DNA of 64,000 bases from Pseudomonas iranensis. GTDB taxonomy: Bacteria > Pseudomonadota > Gammaproteobacteria > Pseudomonadales > Pseudomonadaceae. A program made the position numbers and the translations under genes. Location: contig NZ_CP077092.1 in NCBI RefSeq assembly GCF_014268585.2, positions 5,741,501 through 5,805,500 of the forward strand, written 5' to 3'. How positions within the stretch are numbered: position 1 is the first letter of the stretch; each line of letters opens with the position of its first letter. The notes below the pieces were generated by a model. The model ran no database searches, had not been told where the DNA came from, and saw nothing but the letters and a program-made list of their open reading frames with translations. Shown piece after piece: positions 8,285 through 18,484 of this stretch.

Positions 8285-8443
8285 CCCTCACCCTAGCCCT
8301 CTCCCAGAGGGAGAGGGGACTGACCGAGGTGTTCTTTCGAGCTGCGCCGACCTGAAATAGCGCGTCGAACTCAGGCTCGAAAAACACGCAAATCTGCTCC
8401 CTTTCCCCCTCTCCCCCTCAGGGGGAGAGGGCTGGGGTGAGGG
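8285..8443. repeat. Inverted repeat, CTCACCCTAGCCCTCTCCC family
   Basis: Outer arms CCCTCACCCTAGCCCTCTCC and its near complement ending GGCTGGGGTGAGGG, with inner GAGAGGG arms, fill the soxG-purU gap. Related copies occur at 21909, 33429, 35621 and 44812. Confidence 0.8.
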
Positions 8444-8458
8444 GGTGGCTTTTGATCT

Positions 8459-9091
8459 TCAGGCCTGAACGCTCAGCCCGTACTCGGCCGAAGCATCCTG
8501 CAACCACAACCACCAGTAATCCGAGAAGCTGCGCCGGATCAGCAGTTCCCAGGTGTCTTCGGCGGTATGACGAATCATCAGCTGCGACTTGGCGAACACC
8601 GTGCCCACCGCTTTGCCCACCGGGAAGTTGTTCGGGTGCACGTCATAGCTGGTGGATTTCATCAGCACCTGGCGCACGTTCGGCCCGCTCAGTTCGAGGA
8701 TCTGCTGGCCGCCGCTGACGTTGACAATGGCAATGTGCAGATCACCCAGCGCTTCACGCAGTTTCTGCTCGGCGGCGAATTCTTCGCCGCTTGGCACGAT
8801 CAGCAGCCACTCGTCCGGGCCCATCCATTGCAGGCTGGTTTCGCCTTTGACGATCACGCTGAGGGCGCCGGGCAATTCAATGCCCAACGCTTTGTGCACA
8901 CCGGCCGCGAAGGCTGCATCGTGGCCATCGCCACGGATGGTCAGGTGGCCGAGGAGTTTTTTCTCACGCACGATCACGCCGGCGTTCTTGCGGCCCTTGC
9001 CGACCAGGCTGGCGAGGTCGGCATGGTGCAGCGACGACTCGGCACGGGCACCGGTGGTCGGGCGTTGCTGGTAAACATTGGCTGTGGTCAT
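8459..9091 (-). CDS. soxG: Sarcosine oxidase gamma subunit
   Basis: A 210-residue subunit of the heterotetrameric sarcosine oxidase. The start is the ATG at 9091 (MTTANVYQQRP), which gives the usual family length; longer in-frame extensions run into a REP element. The ADDEWLLIVP-like block (MGPDEWLLIVPSGEE) and the C-terminal RHTAEDTWELLIRRSFSDYWWLWL segment are typical of SoxG. It is last of soxB-soxD-soxA-soxG, separated from soxA by 142 bases that contain a REP pair. Confidence 0.93.
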   Translation of the reverse strand: MTTANVYQQRPTTGARAESSLHHADLASLVGKGRKNAGVIVREKKLLGHLTIRGDGHDAAFAAGVHKALGIELPGALSVIVKGETSLQWMGPDEWLLIVPSGEEFAAEQKLREALGDLHIAIVNVSGGQQILELSGPNVRQVLMKSTSYDVHPNNFPVGKAVGTVFAKSQLMIRHTAEDTWELLIRRSFSDYWWLWLQDASAEYGLSVQA

Positions 9092-9140
9092 AAAGCACCT
9101 TCTGAATTCTGTTGGTTCCTGTGGTAGCTGTGCCGCCGCC

Positions 9141-9204
9141 TTCGCGAGCAGGCTCGCTCCCACAGGGGAACGCGATCGAATGTGGGAGCGAGCCTGCTCG
9201 CGAA
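9141..9204. repeat. REPIN, GTGGGAGC family
   Basis: Inverted pair of the GTGGGAGCGAGCCTGCTCGC element between soxA and soxG. Confidence 0.85.
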
Positions 9205-9233
9205 TAGCCGCCCGCCCACCGCTCCCGAGGTTG

Positions 9234-12200
9234 TCAGATGTTCTGCCGCTCACCCTTCGGATCGAAGAACACCGAAGACACGATTTCCGCTTCGATCACG
9301 CTGCCATCGGCCAGCGGTGCGAACACCCGCTCGCCCATGCGCTTGAGACCGCCCTTGACCACACCCATGGCAAACGAATAACCGAGGGAGTTGTGCGCGT
9401 AGCTCGAGGTGACGTGGCCGACCATGGTCATCGGGATCGCCTGCTTGGTGTTGAACACCAGCTGCGCACCTTCCGGCAGCCATTTGGTCGGATCGATCGG
9501 CTTGAGGCCCACCAGTTGTTTGCGCTGATCTTTCACGCAATCTTCACGGTTCATGCCGCGCTGGCCGATCCACGAGAACGGTTTGGTGCGACCGACACAC
9601 CAGCCCATGTTCAGGTCATCCGGGGTCATTGAGCCGTCGGTGTCCTGGCCGACGATGATGAAGCCCTTCTCCGCCCGCAAAACGTGCATGGTTTCGGTGC
9701 CGTAAGGCGTCAGGTTGTACTGCTTGCCGGCCTCGACGATTTTCTCCAGCACGCCCATCGCATAATCGGCCTGCACGTTGACTTCGTACGACAGCTCACC
9801 GGTGAACGAGATACGGAACACCCGCGCCGGCACATCGCCGACCAGACCTTCTTTCCAGGTCATGAACGGGAACGCTTCGTTGCTCAGATCGATGTCAGTC
9901 ACGGCGCTGAGCAGCTTGCGGCTGTTCGGCCCGGACAGGGTCATGGTCGCCCAGTGGTCGGTGACCGACGTGAAGTACACCTTCAGCTCCGGCCATTCGG
10001 TCTGGTGGTACAGCTCCAGCCACTGAAGTACGCGCGCGGCGCCGCCGGTGGTAGTGGTCATGACGAAATGGTTGTCGGCCAGACACGCGGTCACCCCGTC
10101 GTCGAAGACCATGCCGTCTTCCTTGCACATCAGACCATAGCGAGCCTTGCCCACGTCGAGTTTGGTCCAGGCGTTGGTGTACACGCGGTTGAGGAACTCG
10201 CGGGCATCCGGGCCTTGGATGTCGATCTTGCCGAGGGTCGAAGCATCGAGCAGGCCAACGCTGTCGCGCACGGCTTTGCATTCGCGTTTCACTGCCGCGT
10301 GCAGGTCTTCACCGTTTTTCGGGAAGTACCATGGACGTTTCCACTGACCGACGTCTTCAAACTCGGCGCCGTTCTTCACATGCCAGGCATGCAGCGCGGT
10401 GTAGCGCACCGGTTCGAAGATGTGCCCGCAATGCCGACCGGCCACAGCGCCGAAGGTCACCGGCGTGTAGTTCGGACGGAACATGGTGGTGCCCATCTGC
10501 GGGATGGTCACGTTCAGCGAACGGGCGGCAATGGCCAGACCGTTGACGTTGCCGAGCTTGCCCTGATCGGTGCCGAAGCCCAGCGCGGTATAGCGTTTGA
10601 CGTGCTCGACCGACTCGAAACCTTCGCGGGTCGCCAGTTCGATGCCACCGGCGGTGACGTCGTTCTGGAAGTCGACGAATTGCTTCGGTGCACGCGCCGA
10701 GTTCTTCTCGTGCGGCACCTGGAACAGCGCCAGGGTCGGCTCTTCGAGACGGCTCAGGGCTTTCGGCAACACGCCTTCGACAGTCTGGAAACCGGCTTCG
10801 GCGGCAGCGCGCACGCCACCTTCAAAACCGTCGGCCAGCGAATCGCCGAGCGCGTAGACGCCATTGATGCCACCGACGCATACGCGCTTCTGCGGTGCTT
10901 CGCCCGGTACGAAACCGAGAATGTCTTCACGCCACACTGGTTTGCCACCGAGGTGCGAAGCCAGGTGAACCACCGGGCTGTAACCGCCGGAGCTGGCAAC
11001 CAGATCGCAGTCGAGCCATTCGCCCGGACTGGTCACGGCGTGGGCCTTTACGTCAATCGCGGCGACGCGGGCAGCGGTCACACGCTTGCTGCCACGCACT
11101 TCGATGACCGCGCTGCCGGTGAGGATGCGAATGCCTTTGGCGCGCGCTTCTTCGACCAATGCACCGCGCGGATTGCTGCGGGCGTCAGCGATGGCGACGA
11201 CTTGCAGACTGGCATCGAGCCAATCCAGAGCGACACGATAGGCGTGATCGTTGTTGGTCGACAGCACCAGTTTCTTGCCTGGCGCTACGCCATAACGACG
11301 CACGTAAGTCGACACCGCACCGGCGAGCATGTTGCCCGGCACGTCGTTGTTGCCGTAGACCAGCGGACGCTCGTGGGCGCCGGTCGCCAGCACCACGCGC
11401 TTGGCGCGGACACGGTGGATGCGCTGCCGCACCTGACCGATCGGCGCGCGGTCACCGAGGTGATCGGTGAGGCGTTCGTGAATGGTCAGGAAGTTGTGAT
11501 CGTGGTAACCGTTGACCGTGGCACGCGGCAACAGCAGCACGTCCGGGGTGTTCTTCAATTCAGCGATGACACTGGCGACCCATTCCATCGCCGGTTTGCC
11601 GTCGAGGCTTTCGCGGGAATCAAGCAGGCTGCCGCCGAACTCTTCCTGCTCATCGGCCAGAATCACTCGGGCACCGCTGCGCGCAGCGGCCAGGGCAGCG
11701 GCGAGACCGGCCGGGCCGGCACCGACGATCAGCACGTCGCAGTGCTGGTTCATGTAGTCGTAGGTGTCCGGATCGTTCTCGGTCGGCGAACGGCCGAGGC
11801 CGGCAGCCTTGCGGATGTACTTCTCGTAAGTCATCCAGAACGATTGCGGGTACATGAAGGTTTTGTAGTAGAAACCCGGCGGCATCAGCTTGCCGCCGAC
11901 CTTGCCGAGGATGCCCATCATGTCGTTGTTGACGCTCGGCCAGCCGTTGGTGCTGGTGGCGACCAGGCCCTGATACAACGCCTGTTGCGTGGCGCGCACG
12001 TTGGGAATCTGCGTGGCTTCGGTGGCACCGATCTGCAACACCGCGTTCGGCTCTTCGGAACCGGCAGCGAAGATGCCGCGAGGGCGCGAATACTTGAAGC
12101 TGCGGCCGATGATATCGACGCCGTTGGCAATCAGTGCGGCGGCCAGCGAGTCGCCTTCATAGCCTTTGTAGGTCTGGCCGTTGAAGGTGAAGCTCAGCAC

Positions 12201-12251
12201 TTTGTTGCGGTCGATCCGTCCACCGTTGGACAGGCGATTGGTCTGGCTCAT
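9234..12251 (-). CDS. soxA: Sarcosine oxidase alpha subunit
   Basis: A 1005-residue subunit. The start is the ATG at 12251 (MSQTNRLSNGG), which overlaps the soxD stop by four bases. The N-terminal part resembles a ferredoxin-like domain, a Rossmann fold (VLIVGAGPAGLAAALAAARSG) begins near residue 170, and the C-terminal third is a GcvT-type folate-binding domain with YGTETMHVLRAEKGF. The complex oxidatively demethylates sarcosine to glycine, giving hydrogen peroxide and 5,10-methylene-tetrahydrofolate or formaldehyde. A very long open frame on the opposite strand is a composition shadow. Confidence 0.95.
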   Translation of the reverse strand: MSQTNRLSNGGRIDRNKVLSFTFNGQTYKGYEGDSLAAALIANGVDIIGRSFKYSRPRGIFAAGSEEPNAVLQIGATEATQIPNVRATQQALYQGLVATSTNGWPSVNNDMMGILGKVGGKLMPPGFYYKTFMYPQSFWMTYEKYIRKAAGLGRSPTENDPDTYDYMNQHCDVLIVGAGPAGLAAALAAARSGARVILADEQEEFGGSLLDSRESLDGKPAMEWVASVIAELKNTPDVLLLPRATVNGYHDHNFLTIHERLTDHLGDRAPIGQVRQRIHRVRAKRVVLATGAHERPLVYGNNDVPGNMLAGAVSTYVRRYGVAPGKKLVLSTNNDHAYRVALDWLDASLQVVAIADARSNPRGALVEEARAKGIRILTGSAVIEVRGSKRVTAARVAAIDVKAHAVTSPGEWLDCDLVASSGGYSPVVHLASHLGGKPVWREDILGFVPGEAPQKRVCVGGINGVYALGDSLADGFEGGVRAAAEAGFQTVEGVLPKALSRLEEPTLALFQVPHEKNSARAPKQFVDFQNDVTAGGIELATREGFESVEHVKRYTALGFGTDQGKLGNVNGLAIAARSLNVTIPQMGTTMFRPNYTPVTFGAVAGRHCGHIFEPVRYTALHAWHVKNGAEFEDVGQWKRPWYFPKNGEDLHAAVKRECKAVRDSVGLLDASTLGKIDIQGPDAREFLNRVYTNAWTKLDVGKARYGLMCKEDGMVFDDGVTACLADNHFVMTTTTGGAARVLQWLELYHQTEWPELKVYFTSVTDHWATMTLSGPNSRKLLSAVTDIDLSNEAFPFMTWKEGLVGDVPARVFRISFTGELSYEVNVQADYAMGVLEKIVEAGKQYNLTPYGTETMHVLRAEKGFIIVGQDTDGSMTPDDLNMGWCVGRTKPFSWIGQRGMNREDCVKDQRKQLVGLKPIDPTKWLPEGAQLVFNTKQAIPMTMVGHVTSSYAHNSLGYSFAMGVVKGGLKRMGERVFAPLADGSVIEAEIVSSVFFDPKGERQNI

Positions 12252-12577
12252 ACCTTCTCTCCCAGCGCCGTCGTGGCTGTTTTCGCAGTGCCAGCCTTGT
12301 CGGTGAATTGCGGCTTCTCGCCGATCTTGTAGCTCTCGAGAATCTCGTAGGTCACGGTATCGCGAGTGACGTTGAAGTACTGGCGGCAACCGGCAACGTG
12401 GTCCCACAACTCGTGGTGCAGACCGCGCGGGTTATCGCGAAAGAACATGTAGTCGCCCCACTCTTCATCGGTGCAGGCGTTCGGATCCAGCGGGCGCGGA
12501 ATGTGCGCCTGACCGGATGCGTGGAATTCCTCTTCAGAGCGCAGTTCGCCGCAGTGAGGACAGAAGATATGCAACAT
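12248..12577 (-). CDS. soxD: Sarcosine oxidase delta subunit
   Basis: A 109-residue zinc-binding subunit. It starts MLHIFCPHCGELRSEEEF, with Cys6 and Cys9 as zinc ligands and further His/Cys in the DHVAGCRQYFNVTRDT block. It lies 14 bases after soxB and overlaps soxA by four bases, in the normal B-D-A-G order. Confidence 0.95.
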   Translation of the reverse strand: MLHIFCPHCGELRSEEEFHASGQAHIPRPLDPNACTDEEWGDYMFFRDNPRGLHHELWDHVAGCRQYFNVTRDTVTYEILESYKIGEKPQFTDKAGTAKTATTALGEKV

Positions 12578-12591
12578 GGGGATTTCTCCTG

Positions 12592-13842
12592 TTAGTGGGC
12601 AACCGCAGCAGCGCCGTGTTCATCGATCAACGCACCGTTGTGGAAACGGTCGATGGAGAAAGGTGCAGCCAATGGGTGCATTTCACCCTTGGCCAGACTC
12701 GCGGCAAACACGTTGCCCGAGCCGGGTGTAGCCTTGAAGCCACCGGTGCCCCAACCGCAGTTGAAGAACATGTTTGGTACCGGAGTCTTGGAAATGATCG
12801 GGCAAGCGTCCGGGGTGGTGTCGACGATGCCGCCCCACTGGCGGTTCATGCGTACGCGGGACAACACCGGGAACATCTCGACGATGGCCTGAATGGTGTG
12901 TTCGATTACCGGGTACGAACCACGCTGGCCGTAGCCGTTGTAGCCGTCGATACCGGCGCCGATCACCAGGTCGCCCTTGTCGGACTGGCTGATGTAACCG
13001 TGCACGGCGTTGGACATGATCACGCTGTCGATAATCGGTTTGATCGGCTCGGACACCAGCGCTTGCAGCGGGTGGGATTCGATCGGCAGGCGGAAACCGG
13101 CAAGCTTGGCCATGTGTCCGGAGTTACCGGCCGTCACCACGCCGACGCGCTTGGCGCCGATGAAACCCTTGTTGGTTTCGACGCCGATGCACACGCCGTT
13201 TTCCTTGCGGAAACCGATCACTTCGGTCTGCTGGATCAGGTCCACACCCAAGGCATCGGCGGCACGGGCGAAGCCCCACGCCACGGCATCGTGACGGGCG
13301 ACGCCGCCGCGACGCTGCACGGTGGCGCCCATGATCGGGTAGCGGGTGTTTTTCGAGCAGTCCAGGTACGGAATCTCGTCCGCAACCTGCTTGGCGTCGA
13401 GCAGTTCGCCGTCGACGCCGTTGAGGCGGTTGGCGCTGACGCGACGCTCCGAATCACGGATGTCCTGCAGGGTGTGGCACAGGTTGTAGACGCCACGCTG
13501 GGAGAACATCACGTTGTAGTTGAGATCCTGCGACAGGCCTTCCCACAATTTCATCGCGTGTTCGTAGAGGTGCGCCGACTCGTCCCACAGGTAGTTGGAA
13601 CGCACGATGGTGGTGTTGCGCGCGGTGTTACCGCCGCCCAGCCAGCCTTTCTCGACCACGGCGACATTGGTAATGCCGTGCTCCTTGGCCAGATAGTAGG
13701 CCGTCGCCAGGCCGTGCCCGCCGCCGCCGACGATGACCACGTCGTAGACTTTTTTCGGGGTGGGCGTGCGCCACATGCGCTGCCAGTTTTCGTGGTGGCT
13801 GAGCGAGTGTTTGAACAGGCCGAAGCCGGAATAGCGTTGCAT
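12592..13842 (-). CDS. soxB: Sarcosine oxidase beta subunit
   Basis: A 416-residue flavoprotein carrying the sarcosine-oxidising site. The FAD fold starts at about residue 33 ([20 protein letters not shown]), and the [14 protein letters not shown] segment includes the region of the covalent FMN histidine. Start choice: a GGAG sits eight bases before ATG 13842 but only two bases before an in-frame ATG at 13848, so [10 protein letters not shown] is preferred. It lies 21 bases downstream of glyA. Confidence 0.95.
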   Translation of the reverse strand: MQRYSGFGLFKHSLSHHENWQRMWRTPTPKKVYDVVIVGGGGHGLATAYYLAKEHGITNVAVVEKGWLGGGNTARNTTIVRSNYLWDESAHLYEHAMKLWEGLSQDLNYNVMFSQRGVYNLCHTLQDIRDSERRVSANRLNGVDGELLDAKQVADEIPYLDCSKNTRYPIMGATVQRRGGVARHDAVAWGFARAADALGVDLIQQTEVIGFRKENGVCIGVETNKGFIGAKRVGVVTAGNSGHMAKLAGFRLPIESHPLQALVSEPIKPIIDSVIMSNAVHGYISQSDKGDLVIGAGIDGYNGYGQRGSYPVIEHTIQAIVEMFPVLSRVRMNRQWGGIVDTTPDACPIISKTPVPNMFFNCGWGTGGFKATPGSGNVFAASLAKGEMHPLAAPFSIDRFHNGALIDEHGAAAVAH

Positions 13843-13863
13843 AGTCATTACTCCAAAACCGAC

Positions 13864-15117
<1,254 letters not shown>

Positions 15118-15297
15118 CGCGTCTCTCCCAGCGGCATCTGTGCGCCATTCGTCTCGGTAAGGCACCGGCAATCGCAGCGGTGCCCTTTGATGCGATGGTA
15201 TGACCGGCACAGACAGCTCAAATGCCTGCGGACGCCACGCAAAGGTGCGTTTACGACATGGCTGGAAATGACCTCTTCGAAACGCCGCAGATCCCCT

Positions 15298-15407
15298 GTG
15301 GGAGCGAGCCTGCTCGCGAATAGGCCGGCACATCCGACATAGAAGTTGGCTGGCAGACCGCTTTCGTCGGAACGCCGCCCGGAGCCGGCTCGCTCCCACA
15401 GGGGTCA
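15298..15407. repeat. REP pair between glyA promoter and TraX-like gene
   Basis: A full GTGGGAGCGAGCCTGCTCGC copy at 15298-15320 and a degenerate inverted copy (GCCGGCTCGCTCCCACAGGG) at about 15388-15407. The 287-base gap 15118-15404 otherwise holds only the glyA upstream region. Confidence 0.75.
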
Positions 15408-16115
15408 GGCGATGATTTGGCGGATGGCGAGCAGCAGTAGGAAATGCGCGGGATACAGCGCATACGCCCAGCGCCGCATCGGTGGAGGCCGGACATGTCG
15501 CCCATGTCGCAACAAGAACATTCCGAGCATCGGCGCAAACACACATGTCGCCAGGCCGAGAATGGACACGCTGTTGCCGAAGCGCGCCGATTCGAGCAAC
15601 ACCTGCCATTGGTTCGCCGCCAGACACACCAGCCCCGGCAACAGGCTGAAATACCAGGGTCGGCGGAACACCAGCAGCATCGCCAACGGCAACAATACGC
15701 CGAAGAAACCGAACATCAGTCGTTCTGAAAAAACCGCGCCAACCACCAGCGCGGCCAGTGCGAACAACCGTGGCACCGACGCTGAGTCCTGCCAGCCGCG
15801 CGCCACCAGCAAGCCCAGCGCCAGCGTCGGCATCACGTTGAACGTGTCAGGGTCGGGGATATAAAAGCGATAAGGGATTTCGCTGATGGCGCTGAACAGC
15901 AACAGCCAGCCCAGATAGCGCCATTCCATTTTGCGCGTCCCGTCTCGTGCCAGATTCGCCGCCATCGCCAGGCAAAACCATGGAAACGCCAATCGCCCGG
16001 GCACATACAACCAATCGGCGGAGAAGCCGACATATCGCAGGTGATCGAGCAACATGCTCAGTAACGCCAGCCATTTGAGCAGATCCAGGGCGCCGTCGCG
16101 TTGGCTCAGGTGCAT
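15405..16115 (-). CDS. TraX-family integral membrane protein
   Basis: A 236-residue, highly hydrophobic protein with about seven to eight membrane segments. The opening [19 protein letters not shown] and the SEIPYRF motif in the first third are the TraX signature. TraX acetylates F-pilin in conjugative plasmids, but no conjugation genes are nearby; chromosomal homologues are common and uncharacterised, so an acyl-transfer role is only an inference. The ATG at 16115 ([11 protein letters not shown]) is chosen because the longer frame adds a non-conserved polar extension. Transcribed away from the threonine aldolase gene. Confidence 0.8.
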   Translation of the reverse strand: MHLSQRDGALDLLKWLALLSMLLDHLRYVGFSADWLYVPGRLAFPWFCLAMAANLARDGTRKMEWRYLGWLLLFSAISEIPYRFYIPDPDTFNVMPTLALGLLVARGWQDSASVPRLFALAALVVGAVFSERLMFGFFGVLLPLAMLLVFRRPWYFSLLPGLVCLAANQWQVLLESARFGNSVSILGLATCVFAPMLGMFLLRHGRHVRPPPMRRWAYALYPAHFLLLLAIRQIIA

Positions 16116-16241
16116 AATCGGCCCATAAACTGGTAATTTTCCCCACCCGACATCGCATGTGCTCCCCGAAAGATCTTCGGTAAAGTGCGCATCCTCATTG
16201 ACCACGAGCCTTCACAAGAGTCTCGATTACGGAAGCCGGCC

Positions 16242-17282
16242 ATGACCGACAAGAGCCAACAATTCGCCAGCGACAACTATTCCGGTATCTGCCCGGAAGC
16301 CTGGGCTGCCATGGAACAGGCCAACCACGGCCACCAGCGCGCTTACGGCGACGATGAATGGACCGCCCGCGCGGCCGATCATTTCCGCAAACTGTTCGAA
16401 ACCGACTGCGAAGTGTTCTTCGCCTTCAACGGCACCGCCGCCAACTCGCTGGCCCTGTCGTCGCTGTGCCAGAGTTACCACAGCGTGATCTGCTCGGAAA
16501 CCGCCCACGTCGAAACCGACGAATGCGGCGCCCCGGAATTTTTCTCCAACGGCTCGAAGCTGCTGATCGCCGGCACTGAAAACGGCAAGATCACCCCGCA
16601 ATCGATCCGCGAAGTCGCGCTCAAGCGTCAGGACATCCACTACCCGAAACCGCGCGTGGTGACCCTGACTCAAGCCACTGAAGTCGGCAGTGTGTACACC
16701 CCGGAAGAAGTCCGCGCCATCAGCGCAACCTGCAAAGAGCTGGGCCTGCACCTGCACATGGACGGCGCGCGGTTCTCCAACGCCTGCGCATTCCTCGGCT
16801 GCTCGCCGGCGGACCTGACTTGGAAGGCCGGCGTTGATGTGCTGTGCTTCGGCGGCACCAAGAACGGCATGGCGGTGGGTGAAGCGATCCTGTTCTTCAA
16901 CCACAAACTGGCCGAAGACTTCGACTACCGCTGCAAGCAGGCCGGGCAACTGGCGTCGAAGATGCGCTTTTTGTCGGCACCGTGGGTCGGCATTCTGGAA
17001 AACGACGCCTGGCTCAAATATGCCCGCCACGCCAACCACTGCGCGCAACTGCTGGCAGAACTGGTCAGCGACATCCCCGGCGTCGAACTGATGTTCCCGG
17101 TGCAGGCCAACGGTGTGTTCCTGCAACTGTCCGAGCCGGCCATCGCCGCGCTGACTGCAAAGAACTGGCGTTTCTACACTTTCATCGGTAAGGGCGGCGC
17201 ACGTTTCATGTGCTCCTGGGACACCGAAGAAGAGCGCGTGCGCGAACTGGCGCGCGATATTCGCGAGGTCATGTCGGCCTGA
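16242..17282 (+). CDS. ltaE: Low-specificity L-threonine aldolase
   Basis: A 346-residue PLP enzyme of the aminotransferase-like fold I group that splits L-threonine or L-allo-threonine into glycine and acetaldehyde. The PLP lysine is Lys207 in CFGGTKNGM, Asp174 in HMDGARF contacts the cofactor, and AFNGTAANSLAL lies near the phosphate-binding region. In P. aeruginosa the homologue (PA5413) also sits between the gbc and sox genes, which ties it to glycine metabolism. The start ATG at 16242 is preferred over an upstream frame extension. Confidence 0.92.
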   Translation: MTDKSQQFASDNYSGICPEAWAAMEQANHGHQRAYGDDEWTARAADHFRKLFETDCEVFFAFNGTAANSLALSSLCQSYHSVICSETAHVETDECGAPEFFSNGSKLLIAGTENGKITPQSIREVALKRQDIHYPKPRVVTLTQATEVGSVYTPEEVRAISATCKELGLHLHMDGARFSNACAFLGCSPADLTWKAGVDVLCFGGTKNGMAVGEAILFFNHKLAEDFDYRCKQAGQLASKMRFLSAPWVGILENDAWLKYARHANHCAQLLAELVSDIPGVELMFPVQANGVFLQLSEPAIAALTAKNWRFYTFIGKGGARFMCSWDTEEERVRELARDIREVMSA

Positions 17283-17292
17283 TCCCGCCCAT

Positions 17293-17846
17293 GATCATTC
17301 CCACGCGCAGCAAAGGAATGTCTCCCGGGACGCTCCGCGTTCCAGCCTCACCATTATCGACAAGGTCAAGACCGCTATGACGCAGAGCGTGGGAACGATC
17401 TTTATCTCCACATCTGCCCCACCCTGATCATTCCCACGCTCCGCGTGGGAATGCCTCCAGGGACGCTCCGCGTTCCAGCTTCACCCTTGGCGACAGGCTG
17501 AAAACCGCTATGACGCAGAGCGTCAGTGGCTGCATTCCCACGCAGAGCGTGGGAACGATCTTTATCTCCACATCTGCCCCACCCTGATCATTCCCACGCT
17601 CCGCGTGGGAATGCCTACAGGGACGCTCCGCGTTCCAGCTTCACCCTTGGCGACAGGCTGAAAACCGCTATGACGCGGAGCGTCAGTGGCTGCATTCCCA
17701 CGCAGAGCGTGGGAACGATCTTCGGTCGGGAATGACTTTTCCCACTGAAGTTGCAGACGTCTCTTCTAGCACGTTCCCTACTCCGGCCTCACCCTGATCG
17801 TTCCCACGCTCTGCGTGGTAATGCATCTCGGGACGCTCCGCGTTCC
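17293..17846. repeat. REP/REPIN array with 160-bp tandem duplication
   Basis: This 600-base gene-free stretch (17283-17882) holds at least four GATC(A/G)TTCCCACGC-type units. Bases 17391-17550 and 17551-17710 are tandem copies with only two differences seen (17457/17617 and 17517/17677). A diverged shorter copy precedes them (17293-17390) and a further unit lies at 17796-17846. The array abuts the RAYT gene. Confidence 0.85.
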
Positions 17847-17882
17847 ATCTCATTCGCACAGCAAGATTCAAGGAAGAATCCC

Positions 17883-18416
17883 ATGGGCCGCAGCCGCTAT
17901 ACGATTACCGAAGCCGACAAACCGCATTTCCTGACCTGCACCGTAATGGAGTGGTTGCCGTTATTCATTCGCCCGTACATCGTTGAGCACCTGCTCAACT
18001 GCTGGCGATATCAACAGACTCATCATGACTTGAAGCTATACGGCTACGTGATTCTGGAAAACCACCTGCACTTCGTCGCCCAAGCACCCGATCTGAGCAA
18101 ATGCCTCAGCCAGTTCAAGTCCTTCACCGCGCGACAAATCATCAACGACTTGCAAACCAAAGGCGCCGACAAAACCTTGCAGCGTCTGCGCTTCAGCAAG
18201 CGTGCGCACAAACAGGACCGGGTGTATCAACTGTGGCAAGAAGGCGCGCACGCGGAAATGGTCTACAGCGAATCGGTGATGCGCCAGAAACTTGAATACA
18301 TCCATAACAACCCGGTGAAACGCGGATATGTGGATTTACCGGAGCATTGGCGTTATTCGAGTGCCAGGGACTTCGCGGGAATCGAGGGTATGATCGAGGT
18401 TCAGCGCTGGTATTGA
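17883..18416 (+). CDS. REP-associated tyrosine transposase (RAYT)
   Basis: A 177-residue Y1/HUH enzyme of the IS200/IS605-related TnpA-REP group. The metal-binding HxH is His61/His63 in ENHLHFVAQ and the probable catalytic tyrosine is Tyr139 in EYIHNNPVKRGYV, a strongly conserved RAYT block. It has an AAGGA ribosome site eight bases before the ATG. It is flanked on both sides by palindromes of one REP family, which fits RAYTs being single-copy chromosomal genes that mobilise or maintain their cognate REPs. No terminal repeats or target duplication of a classical insertion sequence were seen. Confidence 0.92.
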   Translation: MGRSRYTITEADKPHFLTCTVMEWLPLFIRPYIVEHLLNCWRYQQTHHDLKLYGYVILENHLHFVAQAPDLSKCLSQFKSFTARQIINDLQTKGADKTLQRLRFSKRAHKQDRVYQLWQEGAHAEMVYSESVMRQKLEYIHNNPVKRGYVDLPEHWRYSSARDFAGIEGMIEVQRWY

Positions 18417-18420
18417 AATG

Positions 18421-18470
18421 GGACGCGGAGCGTCCCGGGCGGCATTCCCACGCGGAGCGTGGGAACGATC
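18421..18470. repeat. REP unit downstream of the RAYT
   Basis: Inner palindrome GGGACGCGGAGCGTCCC followed by ATTCCCACGCGGAGCGTGGG and AACGATC, the same family as the upstream array. It also separates the RAYT from the convergent gbcB stop. Confidence 0.85.
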
Positions 18471-18484
18471 AAGGTCATGCCTAT

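Noticed and set aside
9684..12332. Long open frame (882 codons) on the plus strand opposite soxA
   Set aside because: It lies wholly within soxA, has low-complexity His/Arg/Gln-rich translation and no domain; GC-rich codon use creates such shadows.
17293..17846. Regular repeats that might suggest a CRISPR array
   Set aside because: Units are palindromic REPs of about 160 bp with no short constant repeat and variable spacers, and no cas genes are near.
17883..18416. Classical insertion sequence
   Set aside because: The gene is a RAYT; no terminal inverted repeats, target-site duplication or second copy was seen.
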